Part shown: positions 8,280-17,401 of the stretch, one piece after another
Numbering within the stretch: the stretch's first letter is position 1
Layout: the number at the start of each line of letters is the position of its first letter
Source of the DNA: Leucobacter chromiireducens subsp. solipictus
GTDB lineage: Bacteria; Actinomycetota; Actinomycetes; Actinomycetales; Microbacteriaceae
NCBI RefSeq assembly: GCF_016758195.1
Contig: NZ_QYAC01000001.1
Location: forward strand, 595,423-659,422
DNA length: 64,000 nucleotides
Direction: 5' to 3'
Notes under the pieces: model-generated
Seen by the model: only the letters and a program-made list of their open reading frames with translations
Databases searched by the model: none
Told to the model about the DNA's origin: nothing
Made by a program: the position numbers and the translations under genes

Positions 8280-8870
8280 TCACAGCGGACGATCGAGCCC
8301 GAGAGTCCACCGGCAGGCGTCCGCGACGAACCCCGCATACGCGGGCTCGGAACGCACCGCCGGGCTGTTCGCATACGCCCCGAGCCCGTCCACCGCCATC
8401 CAGATCCGGATCGCGGCGTCACGCGGCGCCGCCGCGATAAACTCGCCCGCCGCCACCCCGGCCGCGATCAGCGCACTCAGCCGATCCTCATCCAGTGCCT
8501 CCTGCTGCGCGATCGCATCGGCGAGGCGGGGCTGGAAGCGGGCCAAATGGCGCGCGTTCAGCCACAGCCGCCCGAGCACTCGCGCCTCGGCACTCTCGAC
8601 GCGCGCCACAAATGCCGCGAGCCGCTCCCGGGGCGTCCCGGTCGCCACAAACAGGCGGTCGCGCTCCCCGGACACCGCCCGCGCAAACGCCTCGGCGACG
8701 AGCTCGTCGACGGCCGGAAAGTAGTGGCTGATCAGCCCCGGTCGCACCCCGAGACGCTCGGCGATCTCCCGCAGGGTGATCCGCTCCAGGCCGGCGTCGA
8801 GGGCGGTCTGCGCCGCGGACTCGAGGATCTCGGCACGCCGCTCCTCCGGGGCTTTCCGCACCCGGCTCAC
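8280..8870 (-). CDS. TetR-family regulator, BetI-like
   Basis: A 196-residue regulator with the helix-turn-helix ITLREIAERLGVRPGLISHYF near residues 30-50. The ISHYF turn is typical of BetI-like members. The C-terminal part is a helical ligand domain. The best start is GTG at 8868-8870, four bases past the smpB stop; an in-frame ATG farther upstream would lie entirely within smpB. It is therefore probably co-transcribed with smpB. No efflux or catabolic gene is adjacent, so its target is unknown. A role in ribosome rescue is not implied by position alone. Confidence 0.8.
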   Translation of the reverse strand: MSRVRKAPEERRAEILESAAQTALDAGLERITLREIAERLGVRPGLISHYFPAVDELVAEAFARAVSGERDRLFVATGTPRERLAAFVARVESAEARVLGRLWLNARHLARFQPRLADAIAQQEALDEDRLSALIAAGVAAGEFIAAAPRDAAIRIWMAVDGLGAYANSPAVRSEPAYAGFVADACRWTLGLDRPL

Positions 8871-8874
8871 GGGG

Positions 8875-9351
8875 TCACTCCCCCGTGCGGTTGCGCTGGC
8901 GCATGGCGCGCTCGGCCTCGCGCGCGTCCTGCTTCTCGCGCAGCGTCTGCCGCTTGTCGTATTCCTTCTTGCCCTTGGCAAGCGCGATCTCGACCTTGGC
9001 GCGCCCGTCGAGGAAGTAGAGCCGCAGCGGCACGATCGTCATGCCGCCCTCGCGGGTCTTCTGGTACAGCTTGTCGATCTGCTGCCGGTGCAGCAGCAGC
9101 TTCCGCTTGCGCCGGGGCCGGTGGTTGGTCCAGGAACCGTTGAGGTACTCGGGGATATAGGCGGCGTCGAGCCACGCCTCCCCGTTCTCGATGAACACGT
9201 ACCCGTCCACGAGCGATGCCCGCCCCATCCGGAGCGACTTCACCTCGCTGCCGGTGAGCACCATCCCCGCCTCGTAGGTATCGATGATGTGATACTCATG
9301 CCGAGCCTTCTTGTTGGAGGCAATCAGCTTCTCGCCGGTTTCCTTGGGCAT
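8875..9351 (-). CDS. smpB: SsrA-binding protein SmpB
   Basis: A 158-residue RNA-binding protein that delivers tmRNA to stalled ribosomes. It has the conserved N-terminal KKARHEYHI, the GSEVKSLR motif in the OB-fold, and a basic C-terminal tail ([14 protein letters not shown]) that enters the mRNA channel. I chose the internal ATG at 9349-9351, matching the family N-terminus MPKE; an earlier in-frame start would add 15 unconserved residues. It sits between ftsX and ssrA in the conserved prfB-ftsE-ftsX-smpB-ssrA order. Confidence 0.95.
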   Translation of the reverse strand: MPKETGEKLIASNKKARHEYHIIDTYEAGMVLTGSEVKSLRMGRASLVDGYVFIENGEAWLDAAYIPEYLNGSWTNHRPRRKRKLLLHRQQIDKLYQKTREGGMTIVPLRLYFLDGRAKVEIALAKGKKEYDKRQTLREKQDAREAERAMRQRNRTGE

Positions 9352-9428
9352 GGTCACATCCTCTCGGGACGGGGTCGGGCGGGGCAGTCGCAGCACGTGC
9401 CGCGGAAGGCTCTAGCCTAGCGGATTTC

Positions 9429-9462
9429 TGCGGCGGCGCGCGTGAACCCACGCGCCGCCGCA
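9429..9462 (-). terminator. Hairpin between ftsX and smpB
   Basis: Twelve-base arms TGCGGCGGCGCG (9429-9440) and CGCGCCGCCGCA (9451-9462) form a strong stem immediately after the ftsX stop on the minus strand. No U-tract follows. It may attenuate read-through from ftsX into smpB. Confidence 0.55.
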
Positions 9463-9465
9463 GCG

Positions 9466-10380
9466 CTACACCCGGAGGTAGCGGGTGATCGCGATCTTCG
9501 CGGCGATCGCGGACAGCACGACGCCCACGAGGATCAGTACCGGCGGCACGATCAGCGATTGCTCCACCGTGATGTAACTGGTGAACGGGATCTCACGCGC
9601 GAGGAAGCCCTGCACGAAGAATTTCACGATCGACACCGACGCCGCGCTCGCGAGCACCGCCCCGATCAGGGCGGCGATGATGCCCTCGAGAATGAATGGC
9701 GTTTGGATGAACCGGTTCGACGCGCCCACAAGACGCATGATCCCGATCTCTCGGCGGCGCGAGTATGCCGAGAGCCGGATCGTCGTCGAAATCAGGAGCA
9801 TCGCCGCGACCAGCATCAGGCCGGCGATCGCGATCGCAGTGTAGCTCGCGGCGCCGAGGAACAGGAAGATCCGGTCGAGCAGACTGCGCTGATCCGAGAC
9901 GCTCTGCACGCCCGGGATCCCGCTGAACGTCTCGGTGATGATCTCGGACTTCGAGGGATCGGTGAGCTTGATCCAGAACGTCTGGTTCAGCTGCTCCGGT
10001 TTCGTGATGTCGACGATCGGGTTGCCCTCGAACTGCTTCGTGAACTCGTCGTAGGCCTCGTCGTGATCCACGAAGAAGTAGTCGTCGACGTACGGCGTGA
10101 GGGTGTCCGACTTCAGGGCGTCCTCGACGGCGGCGATCTCCGCCTCCCCCGCGTCGGTGCCCGCGCAGGTCGCACTCTGGTCGTAGTCCGTGCACAGGTA
10201 TACCGCGACCTGGGCGCGGTCGTACCAGAAGGTCTTCATCTGCTGCACCTGCAGCTGCATGATGATCGCGGCCCCCACGAAGGTGAGCGACACGAAGGTT
10301 ACGAGGATCACGGAGATCACCACGGACATATTGCGACGGAGGCCGTTCCAGACCTCACCGAGCACGAGTCCCACTCTCAT
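9466..10380 (-). CDS. ftsX: Cell division protein FtsX
   Basis: A 304-residue membrane subunit of the FtsEX complex, which couples septal ATP hydrolysis to peptidoglycan hydrolase activation. One N-terminal transmembrane segment ([19 protein letters not shown]) is followed by an extracellular domain of about 130 residues with two cysteines ([12 protein letters not shown]), then three C-terminal transmembrane segments. The intracellular [13 protein letters not shown] motif near residue 210 is the FtsE-contacting part of the family. The start overlaps the ftsE stop as ATGA. Confidence 0.93.
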   Translation of the reverse strand: MRVGLVLGEVWNGLRRNMSVVISVILVTFVSLTFVGAAIIMQLQVQQMKTFWYDRAQVAVYLCTDYDQSATCAGTDAGEAEIAAVEDALKSDTLTPYVDDYFFVDHDEAYDEFTKQFEGNPIVDITKPEQLNQTFWIKLTDPSKSEIITETFSGIPGVQSVSDQRSLLDRIFLFLGAASYTAIAIAGLMLVAAMLLISTTIRLSAYSRRREIGIMRLVGASNRFIQTPFILEGIIAALIGAVLASAASVSIVKFFVQGFLAREIPFTSYITVEQSLIVPPVLILVGVVLSAIAAKIAITRYLRV

Positions 10381-11618
10381 CGTACGGGCCCCACATCTGT
10401 CTGCTCATCGTCGTTCCGGTCCAGTCCCAGGTGCTCCGCGAGGCTGCCGGTCTCCGACATCTGCACGGGGTCCATGGGGCGCCCGGGATCCAGGAACCCG
10501 GGAATGCGCTTGGCGTGCGGCCCCCCGTCGGCGCGGACGGTGTCGTCCCAGTCGTCGCCGTCGATCGCCGGATCGTGCTCCCCAAACGGACGCGGCTCCT
10601 CGTACACCGATGCCTCGGGCGTCGCGTCCGCGGCGGGGTCCGTGGATCCCGCGGCTTCCGCCCCGGATCCAGGGTCCGCGGCAGCCTCGGTCACCGCTGC
10701 GGCGGCCGCTCCAGCCGCTGCGGCGGCGGCCGCGCTGACGACGCGGGCCTCGGTCGTCGCAGCGGCTACCGCGGCCGCGCTGCCCGCGCCGTCCTCGACC
10801 GCCGCGGCGCCCGCGGCGGCTTCCGCGTTGGCCCGCGCGAGTTCTTCGGGCTCCAATGCGGCCCGCACCACGGCCTCCGTCGTGCGGAGCACGCGAACGC
10901 CCTCCGCGGAAAGGTCGGCGACCGGGATCGACGCGGTCTCGCCGTAGCCGCCGCCCTGCTCGTCGCGAACGATGACGCCCTGCGAGAGCTCCACGACACG
11001 CTGCTGCATGATGTCCACGAACGTGGCCTCGTGCGTGGCCATCACCACGGTCGTGCCCGCCGCGTTAATGGCGCGAAGCAGCTGCATGATCCCGAGGCTG
11101 GTCGCCGGGTCCAGGTTTCCGGTCGGCTCGTCAGCGAGCAGAATGGCGGGCTTATTCACGATGGCGCGCGCGATCGCCACGCGCTGCTGCTCGCCGCCGG
11201 ACAGCTCGTGCGGGAACCGCTTGGCCTTGTTCGCCAGACCCACCATTTCGAGCGTGTCCGGCACCGCCTCCTGGATAAAGCCGCGGGACTTCCCGATGAC
11301 CTGCAGCGAGAACGCGACGTTGTCGTACACGGTCTTGTTCGTGAGGAGCCGGAAGTCCTGGAACACCGTGCCCAGGTTGCGCCGGAAATACGGCACCTTC
11401 CGCGAGGAGATCTTGCTGAGGTCCTGCCCCAGCACGTGGATCTTCCCCGAGCTCGGCTGGTCTTCGCGCAGGATCAAGCGCAGGCAGCTCGATTTGCCGG
11501 ATCCGGAAGCGCCCACGATGAACACGAACTCGCCACGGTCGACCTGCAGGTCGATACCGTCGAGCGCGGGTTTCGCGGTGCCCCGGTACTTTTTAGTGAC
11601 GTTCTCAAAGAGGATCAT
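10377..11618 (-). CDS. ftsE: Cell division ATP-binding protein FtsE with long C-terminal extension
   Basis: The cytosolic ATPase of FtsEX. Residues 1-229 are a canonical ABC domain: Walker [10 protein letters not shown] near residue 38, Q-loop, signature [14 protein letters not shown], Walker [13 protein letters not shown] and the switch histidine in ATHEATF. FtsE is normally about 225-230 residues, but this protein continues to 413. The extra 180 residues start after [17 protein letters not shown], pass through an Ala-rich stretch and end in an acidic, Asp/Pro-rich tail ending TDVGPVR. There is no frameshift, and the next start (ftsX) overlaps the stop by 4 bp, so the extension belongs to FtsE. 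Its function is unknown. Confidence 0.93.
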   Translation of the reverse strand: MILFENVTKKYRGTAKPALDGIDLQVDRGEFVFIVGASGSGKSSCLRLILREDQPSSGKIHVLGQDLSKISSRKVPYFRRNLGTVFQDFRLLTNKTVYDNVAFSLQVIGKSRGFIQEAVPDTLEMVGLANKAKRFPHELSGGEQQRVAIARAIVNKPAILLADEPTGNLDPATSLGIMQLLRAINAAGTTVVMATHEATFVDIMQQRVVELSQGVIVRDEQGGGYGETASIPVADLSAEGVRVLRTTEAVVRAALEPEELARANAEAAAGAAAVEDGAGSAAAVAAATTEARVVSAAAAAAAGAAAAAVTEAAADPGSGAEAAGSTDPAADATPEASVYEEPRPFGEHDPAIDGDDWDDTVRADGGPHAKRIPGFLDPGRPMDPVQMSETGSLAEHLGLDRNDDEQTDVGPVR

Positions 11619-11699
11619 GACGCTACGACCCTACGCCCCACGCCCAGCTGCGGGCTGCAGGCGCGCTGGGATATGCGGGCTTCCCCCAGCTTGGGGCGC

Positions 11700-12809
11700 C
11701 TACTGGGCTTTCTCGAGGGATCGCCACCGGATGCCCGCGGCGATGAAACCGTCGATCTCGCCGTCAAACACCGCGTCCGGCTGGGAAGATTCGAACCCGG
11801 TCCGGAGGTCCTTCACCAACTGCTGGCCGTAGAGGAAGTAGGAGCGAATCTGATCGCCCCAGCTCGCGGTGACGCTGCCGGCAAGCTCCTTCTTCTTCGC
11901 GGCCTCCTGCTCGCGCTGCAACAGGAGCAGGCGGGTTTGGAGCACGCGCATCGCCGCGGCGCGGTTCTGGATCTGCGACTTCTCGTTCTGCATGGACACC
12001 ACGATCCCCGTCGGGATGTGTGTCAGCCGCACCGCGGAGTCGGTGGTGTTCACGGACTGCCCGCCGGGCCCCGAGGAGCGGTAGACGTCCACGCGAATAT
12101 CCGTTTCGGGGATCTCGACCGAGGTCGCCTCCTCGAGCAGCGGGATCACCTCGACGCCCGCGAAGCTCGTCTGCCGCTTGTCCGCCGAGCCGAACGGGCT
12201 GATCCGCGCGAGCCGGTGGGTGCCGGCCTCGACCGAGAGCGTGCCGAAGGCGTAGGGGGCTTCGACCTCAAAGGTCGCGGACTTGATGCCCGCGCCCTCC
12301 GCGTAGGAGGTGTCCAGCACCTTGGTCTTGTAGCCGCGGTGCTCGGCCCAGCGGAGGTACATGCGCAGGAGCATCTCCGCGAAGTCGGTCGCGTCGTCGC
12401 CGCCCGCGCCAGATCGGATCGTGACCACGGCGGAGCGCTCGTCGTATTCCCCGGAGAGCATGGTCTGCACCTCGAGGTTCTGGATCACGCCCTCCAGCGC
12501 TTCGAGCTCGGCCGTGGCTTCCGCGCCGGACTCCTCGTCTTCCATCTCGAGCGCCAGCTCCACCAGCACCTCGAGATCGTCGAGGCGGGACTCGACCGCG
12601 CGCAGCCGCTTGACGTTCGCCTGGCGGTGCGACAGCCCGCTGGTGACGAGCTGCGCGGCCGCGGGATCGTCCCACAGATTCGGTGCCGCCGCCTGCTCTT
12701 CGAGCTCGACGATCTCGCGCTCGAGGCGCGGCAGATCCATCACGGCTGCGATATCGGCGTAGGTGGCGCGCAGCGCGCGGATCCGGGCACTGAAGTCAAG
12801 TTCGAGCAT
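11700..12809 (-). CDS. prfB: Peptide chain release factor 2
   Basis: A 369-residue translation termination factor recognising UGA and UAA. It has the codon-recognition tripeptide SPF (in [16 protein letters not shown]) and the peptidyl-hydrolysis motif [18 protein letters not shown]. The reading frame is uninterrupted: the programmed +1 frameshift seen in many prfB genes is absent here. It heads the prfB-ftsE-ftsX-smpB block, with an 81-bp gap before ftsE. Confidence 0.95.
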   Translation of the reverse strand: MLELDFSARIRALRATYADIAAVMDLPRLEREIVELEEQAAAPNLWDDPAAAQLVTSGLSHRQANVKRLRAVESRLDDLEVLVELALEMEDEESGAEATAELEALEGVIQNLEVQTMLSGEYDERSAVVTIRSGAGGDDATDFAEMLLRMYLRWAEHRGYKTKVLDTSYAEGAGIKSATFEVEAPYAFGTLSVEAGTHRLARISPFGSADKRQTSFAGVEVIPLLEEATSVEIPETDIRVDVYRSSGPGGQSVNTTDSAVRLTHIPTGIVVSMQNEKSQIQNRAAAMRVLQTRLLLLQREQEAAKKKELAGSVTASWGDQIRSYFLYGQQLVKDLRTGFESSQPDAVFDGEIDGFIAAGIRWRSLEKAQ

Positions 12810-12834
12810 AATCCTGACAGTCTATCGCCCGGGA

Positions 12835-14271
12835 CTAGATCACCGCGCCGCCCGGCTCGGAGACCGCCGCCCCCTGGGCGCGGTCGCCCCACGCCGACGC
12901 AAGCACGCCGATGGCCCGGTCGAGCTGCGCGGGGGGTGCCGTGAACGGGAGGCGCACGAACCGCTCGAAGACCCCCGGACTGCCGTAGCGCGGGCCGGGC
13001 GGGATGCGGAGGCCGAGCCGCGCGGCCGCCCGGCTCAAGCGGGTGCTCTCGGGCACGCCCAGATCCGCCCAGACCGCGACGCCGCCTCCGGCCCGCGACA
13101 GCTCCCAGTCCGGCAGCTGGGCCGCGACCGCCTCGACGAGGACGCGATGGCTCGCGGTCAGTTCCCCGGAGCGTTCCGCCAGGATCTCGTCGTAGCGCTC
13201 CAGTGCCAGTTGCGCGAGCACCTGTTCCCAGGCCCCGGTGCCGAGGTCGCCGATACGTCGGGCCGCCTCCAGCTGTGCGATCAGGGCGGAGCTTGCGCGG
13301 ATCCACCCGATCCGCAGGCCGCCCCACACGGTCTTCCCCAGCGACCCGACCGTGAGGATCTGATCGCGCTGGTGCGCGTGGTCCGCGAACGCGGCGAACG
13401 GCCGGATCGTTCGCGCCCCGCCGAGCGTCAGTTCGGCGGTGGTCTCGTCGACGACGATATAGGCGCCCCGACTCGCGAGGGCCCCGATGAGCTCCGCGCG
13501 GAGCTCACCCGGCATGCTGAGGCCGGTCGGATTCTGGTGATCCGGAATCAGATAGGCGAGGTGGGCCGCGCTCTGCGCCGCGATGCTCAGCATGCTCGCC
13601 GCGTCGTATCCCCGCCCGTGCACGGGCAGCTCCGCGACGGGGCCGCCGGCCGCGGCAAGCGCCTCGCGGGCGTGGGGGTAGCTCGGCGATTCCACGAGGC
13701 TCCGGTCGCCGCGCCGCAGGATCGTCCGCGCGATCAGGTAGATCGCGTGCTGGGCACCGAGCGTGACCATGATCTGCCCCGGATCGGTGGGCAGCCCGCG
13801 CGCGGTGTAGCGTGCGGCGAGCGCGGCGCGGAGCTCGGGCCGGCCGATCGTGTCGTAGCCGTCGAGCTGAAACACGTCGCCGTGCTCCGCGAGCGCCCGC
13901 TGACTTAACGCGGGCAGGCCGCCCCAGGGGCCGGGCGAGGCGCGGGTCAGGTCGAGGGACTCCTCGTTCGGCTCCGCCCAGGCGCCGGTCTCGGAGGACC
14001 GCGGCGCGCGGACCACGGTGCCCGACCCCCGCCGTGACACCGCGGCACCGGCCTCGCGGAGCTGCTGGTAGGCCGCCGCTACGGTGGTGCGGCTGACCCC
14101 GAGCTCCTCCGCGAGCGGGCGTTCCGCCGGTAGCGCTGATCCCGCGGGAAGGCCGCCGTCGCGCACGAGCAGCACGATGCTCTCGCTGAGCTCGTGGTAG
14201 CTGTGGCTGTCGCCGCGCCACTGGCCGAGGAGCTGGTGCAGGCGACGTGCCGAAACTCGCTGGGCGATCAT
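12835..14271 (-). CDS. MocR-type PLP-dependent regulator (GntR HTH plus aminotransferase domain)
   Basis: A 478-residue fusion. Residues 1-85 are a GntR winged helix (LPAERPLAEELGVSRTTVAAAY); the rest is a class I aminotransferase fold with the PLP-lysine region ILTVGSLGKTVWGGLRIGWI and DHQNPTGLSMP. Known MocR proteins are transcription factors that use PLP as part of effector sensing. The ATG at 14269-14271 starts the conserved region; an upstream in-frame ATG at 14313 would cross the operator repeats. It diverges from a YczE-like membrane protein gene, a pairing seen repeatedly in MocR families, and probably activates or represses it. Confidence 0.88.
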   Translation of the reverse strand: MIAQRVSARRLHQLLGQWRGDSHSYHELSESIVLLVRDGGLPAGSALPAERPLAEELGVSRTTVAAAYQQLREAGAAVSRRGSGTVVRAPRSSETGAWAEPNEESLDLTRASPGPWGGLPALSQRALAEHGDVFQLDGYDTIGRPELRAALAARYTARGLPTDPGQIMVTLGAQHAIYLIARTILRRGDRSLVESPSYPHAREALAAAGGPVAELPVHGRGYDAASMLSIAAQSAAHLAYLIPDHQNPTGLSMPGELRAELIGALASRGAYIVVDETTAELTLGGARTIRPFAAFADHAHQRDQILTVGSLGKTVWGGLRIGWIRASSALIAQLEAARRIGDLGTGAWEQVLAQLALERYDEILAERSGELTASHRVLVEAVAAQLPDWELSRAGGGVAVWADLGVPESTRLSRAAARLGLRIPPGPRYGSPGVFERFVRLPFTAPPAQLDRAIGVLASAWGDRAQGAAVSEPGGAVI

Positions 14272-14273
14272 GA

Positions 14274-14314
14274 GGCCACTATAGACAGATTGGCCTGTTG
14301 CGCACCAGGCCACT
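14274..14314. promoter_or_regulatory. MocR operator candidate: direct and inverted repeats
   Basis: GGCCACT occurs at 14274-14280 and again at 14308-14314. Between them TGGCCTG (14291-14297) and CAGGCCA (14306-14312) form a perfect inverted repeat with 8-bp spacing. The related segments GACAGATT and GACTGATT follow each GGCCACT. The whole array fills the divergent promoter between the MocR gene and the YczE-like gene. Confidence 0.55.
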
Positions 14315-14333
14315 TTCAGGTGGACTGATTACC

Positions 14334-14966
14334 GTGACCCTTCGACTCCTGAGACTCATCCCCGGCCTGCTGCTCTACGGCATCGCCGACGCGTTCATGA
14401 TCCGCGCCGCCGTCGGCGTCGACCCCTGGACGGTGTTTGCGCAGGGCGTTTCGCTGCACACCCCGTTGAGCATCGGGATCCTCACGAACATCATCGGACT
14501 CACCGTCCTCCTGCTCTGGATCCCGCTGCGACAGCGCCCGGGCCTCGGCACGATCCTGAACATCCTGCTGGTGGGCCCCGGCATCGACCTCGGCCTCTGG
14601 CTGCTGCCGGTCCCCGAGTCGATGTGGCTGCGCATCGCGTTCTTCACGATCGGGATGCTGCTGCTCGCCGTCGCAAGCGGCATCTACATCGGCGCGCGCC
14701 TCGGCCCCGGCCCGCGGGACGGCCTGATGACGGGCATCCACGCCCGCTTCGGCACCCCCATCTGGATCGCCCGCACCGGCGTCGAGCTGACGGTGCTGGT
14801 CATCGGCTGGATCCTCGGCGGCAACGTCGGCCTCGGCACGGTGGCCTTCGCCCTGCTCATCGGGCCGCTGTGCGGGATCACGCTCCCCCTGTTCGACGCG
14901 GAGCTGCGACGCGAACGCCGGGCGGCGGATTCCGCAGAACCCCAACGCCCGGCGCTCACCCACTAG
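14334..14966 (+). CDS. YczE/YyaS/YitT-family membrane protein
   Basis: A 210-residue integral membrane protein with five to six hydrophobic segments and the family-like signature GVDPWTVFAQG after the first helix. A second conserved region, GPRDGLMTGI, follows around residue 120-130. I chose GTG at 14334; a TTG start at 14298 is possible but would lie within the operator array. No ribosome binding site is obvious, so translation may be nearly leaderless. Divergent arrangement with a MocR regulator suggests control by a PLP- or amino-acid-related signal. The transported substrate, if any, is unknown. Confidence 0.75.
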   Translation: MTLRLLRLIPGLLLYGIADAFMIRAAVGVDPWTVFAQGVSLHTPLSIGILTNIIGLTVLLLWIPLRQRPGLGTILNILLVGPGIDLGLWLLPVPESMWLRIAFFTIGMLLLAVASGIYIGARLGPGPRDGLMTGIHARFGTPIWIARTGVELTVLVIGWILGGNVGLGTVAFALLIGPLCGITLPLFDAELRRERRAADSAEPQRPALTH

Positions 14967-14984
14967 CGTTCGCCGCCCGTCGGT

Positions 14985-16400
14985 TTAGTCGTCGACCGGC
15001 ACCTTGTTGTAGCCGGTCACCGGCTGGCTCTCATCGAAGCCCGCGACCTTCCGCCGGAAGCCGCGCGTGAGGTACACGAGATATGCGAGACCGATCAGCG
15101 TCCAGGCAACACCGCCGATGAGCGCGTCCACGTGCAGGTTCGCCCAGAGCACGCCGGTGAGCAGCGTGCCGATGCCCGGCATGATGATGAACCAGAAGAT
15201 GTCCTTCGGGGTGCGGCGGCGGCCCTGTCGGATCGCGAACCAGGCGATCACCGAGAGGTTCACGAACGTGAAGGCAATGAGCGCGCCGTAGTTGATGAAC
15301 GCCGCGATCATCTCGAGCGTGAAGGCGATCGCGAGCAGGCAGACCGCGCCCGTGAGCACAATGTTGAAGGTCGGGGTGTGCGTCTTCGGGTTGATGTAGC
15401 CGAAGAACTTCTTCGGAAGCACGTTGTTGCGGCCCATCACGAGCAGCATGCGCGACACCGAGGCGTGCGAGGCGAGGCCCGAGGCGAGGGTCGCCGCGAA
15501 GCCCGCGGCCGTGAGCACCGCCTGGAGCACGGGGCCGCCAACGAAGTTCCCGATCAGCGGCAGGGTCGAATCCTCGACGTACTGCATGTCGCCGCCGGGC
15601 GCGAACACGTTCCAGTCCGGGAAACGCAGCTGCGTGAAGTAGCCGGCGATCAGGAAGATGGCGCCACCGATGACCACCGTGAGGAGGATCGCGCGCGGCA
15701 TGATCTTCGGGCTCTTCGCCTCCTCGACGTACATCGTGACCGCGTCGAAGCCGATGAAGGAGAAGCACACGATCGTGGCACCCATGAGCACCGCGCCCAT
15801 CGTGACCCCGTCGTGGATAAACGGCTGCATCGAGGCGACCGTGCCGACGCCCTCGCCGCCCGCGAGCTGCGCCCACACCATGACCACGAACACGGTCATC
15901 ACGACGATCGAGAACACGAGCAGCAGCATGTTCAGGTTTGAGGTGCCACGCATCGTGAAGTAGATCACGCCCGTGACGAGGATGCAGTACAGCACCACCC
16001 AGATCCAGCCGGGAATCCCGGGGAACACCGCCTCGAGGTAGCTCCGGATGATGAGGCAGTTCACCATCGGCAGCAGCATGTAGTCGATCAGCGAGGTCCA
16101 GCCGACCATGAAGCCAACGTTCGGGTGCATCGACTCCTTGACGTAGGTGTAGGCGGATCCCGCACTGGGGATCGCCCCCGCCATCTTGCCGTAGCTCACC
16201 GCGGTGAAGATCATCACGATCAGCGCAACAAGGTAGGCGAGCGGCACCACGTTGGCGGTGTCCCGGGCGACCATGCCGAAGGTGTCAAACACCACCGTGG
16301 GGGTCATATAGCCGAGTCCGAGGCCGACGATGGCCCACAGCCCGAGGTTGCGCTTCAGAGACCCACCGCGCTTGGCGGCCGGCATCAACGTCTTTGTCAT
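14985..16400 (-). CDS. APC-superfamily amino acid/polyamine permease
   Basis: A 471-residue inner-membrane transporter with about twelve transmembrane segments. It starts with a cytoplasmic tail (KRNLGLWAIVGLGLGYMTP), shows GSAYTYVKESMHPNVGFMVGW after helix 2, and CFSFIGFDAVTMYVEEAKSP, the typical APC loop with GFD and EE. This pattern resembles PuuP-like putrescine importers. It lies next to potABCD and an aminotransferase, all fitting polyamine uptake and use. Substrate is inferred from context. Confidence 0.8.
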   Translation of the reverse strand: MTKTLMPAAKRGGSLKRNLGLWAIVGLGLGYMTPTVVFDTFGMVARDTANVVPLAYLVALIVMIFTAVSYGKMAGAIPSAGSAYTYVKESMHPNVGFMVGWTSLIDYMLLPMVNCLIIRSYLEAVFPGIPGWIWVVLYCILVTGVIYFTMRGTSNLNMLLLVFSIVVMTVFVVMVWAQLAGGEGVGTVASMQPFIHDGVTMGAVLMGATIVCFSFIGFDAVTMYVEEAKSPKIMPRAILLTVVIGGAIFLIAGYFTQLRFPDWNVFAPGGDMQYVEDSTLPLIGNFVGGPVLQAVLTAAGFAATLASGLASHASVSRMLLVMGRNNVLPKKFFGYINPKTHTPTFNIVLTGAVCLLAIAFTLEMIAAFINYGALIAFTFVNLSVIAWFAIRQGRRRTPKDIFWFIIMPGIGTLLTGVLWANLHVDALIGGVAWTLIGLAYLVYLTRGFRRKVAGFDESQPVTGYNKVPVDD

Positions 16401-16421
16401 GTGCTCTCCTCAACAGCGAGA

Positions 16422-16480
16422 GTCGCACCGGGCCTGTGCGCCCCGATGCGACATGCAGTTCGGCGGGATCGTGCCCCGCC
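16422..16480 (-). promoter_or_regulatory. Two hairpins in the leader of the APC permease gene
   Basis: In the 5' leader, GTCGCA (16422-16427) pairs with TGCGAC (16447-16452), and GGCGGG (16462-16467) pairs with CCCGCC (16475-16480). The first hairpin ends 22 nt upstream of the start codon. I cannot match this to a known riboswitch class, and it may be only a structured leader. Confidence 0.3.
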
Positions 16481-16570
16481 ACGGGAGACATCATCCTCCG
16501 GATTCGGCCCCCACGCCAAAACCCGCACCCCCGGACCGAAGAATCTTCGGCGGGAGCGCGGGTTTCTCGT

Positions 16571-16600
16571 CCGTCGGCCGGCTGCGGCGCCGGCCGACGG
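16571..16600 (-). terminator. Terminator after potC
   Basis: Twelve-base arms CCGTCGGCCGGC (16571-16582) and GCCGGCCGACGG (16589-16600) abut the potC stop codon. On the minus strand the stem is followed by ACGAGAAA, not a U-tract. It separates potABCD from the APC permease gene downstream. Confidence 0.6.
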
Positions 16601-17401
16601 TCACTGCCTGGCGAGCCGTCTCTGTTTGTTGATGTTGACCATCTGCACGATGATCACGAGCAGCAGCGCCCCCACAAACACGATCGAGGCGAGCACATTC
16701 GCCTGCGCGGGAACGCCCTTCAGGGCGGACACGTAGATGAACTTCGGGAAGGTCGTCGCCGTGCCGGAGTTGAAGTTCGTGATGATGAAGTCATCGAACG
16801 ACAACGCGAAGCTGAGCAGGGCCGCACCGATGATCCCGGGCATCAGCATCGGGAGGGTGATCCGCCAGAACACCTGCCCCGGGGAGGCGTAGAGGTCCCG
16901 CCCCGCCTCCTCGATCGCCGGGTTCAGGCTCGCGACCCGCGCCTTCACCGCGACCACCACGTAGGAAATACAGAACATCGTGTGCGCGAGGATGATCGTG
17001 CCGATCCCCTTCTCCACGCCCGCGAGCAGGAACTGCGCCGCGAGACCCGCCCCGAGCACCACCTCGGGGGTCGCCATGGGCGTGAACAGCAGCAGGCTGA
17101 TCGTGGAGCGGAACTTGAAGCGGTAGCGGACGAGCGCGAGCGCGATCATCGTGCCGAGTACCGTCGCGATCACGGTCGCGACGACACCGACCAGGATGGA
17201 GTTGCCAAACGCAGTGCACACCTGCGGCGCCCCGCACGGGTTCTGCCAGTTGTCGAGCGTGAAGCCACGCCAGATGATGTTGTTGCGCCCCGCGTCGTTG
17301 AACGAGAACAGGATGACGTGCGCGATCGGCAGCAGCAGGTACACGAGCGCGATCGTAGCGACGACCGGCACAAACGCTTTTCCGAGAGTGAAGCCCTTCA
17401 C
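16601..17401 (-). CDS. potC: Polyamine ABC transporter permease PotC
   Basis: A 266-residue inner-membrane subunit with about six transmembrane segments. The cytoplasmic EAA loop reads IEEAGRDLYASPGQVFWRITLPMLMPG, the contact site for the PotA ATPase. The start is GTG at 17399-17401, overlapping the potB stop as GTGA, so translation is coupled. A longer in-frame extension upstream would lie inside potB. The C-terminus ends in a basic tail (NKQRRLARQ). Part of the potD-A-B-C operon. Confidence 0.92.
   Translation of the reverse strand: MKGFTLGKAFVPVVATIALVYLLLPIAHVILFSFNDAGRNNIIWRGFTLDNWQNPCGAPQVCTAFGNSILVGVVATVIATVLGTMIALALVRYRFKFRSTISLLLFTPMATPEVVLGAGLAAQFLLAGVEKGIGTIILAHTMFCISYVVVAVKARVASLNPAIEEAGRDLYASPGQVFWRITLPMLMPGIIGAALLSFALSFDDFIITNFNSGTATTFPKFIYVSALKGVPAQANVLASIVFVGALLLVIIVQMVNINKQRRLARQ

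Noticed and set aside
12600-12809. Programmed frameshift in prfB
   Set aside because: The frame is continuous from the start to the GGQ domain, and no internal UGA near codon 25 exists.
10431-12944. Long open frame on the plus strand across ftsE and prfB
   Set aside because: It is antisense to well-supported genes, has no motifs, and is expected from high G+C codon bias.
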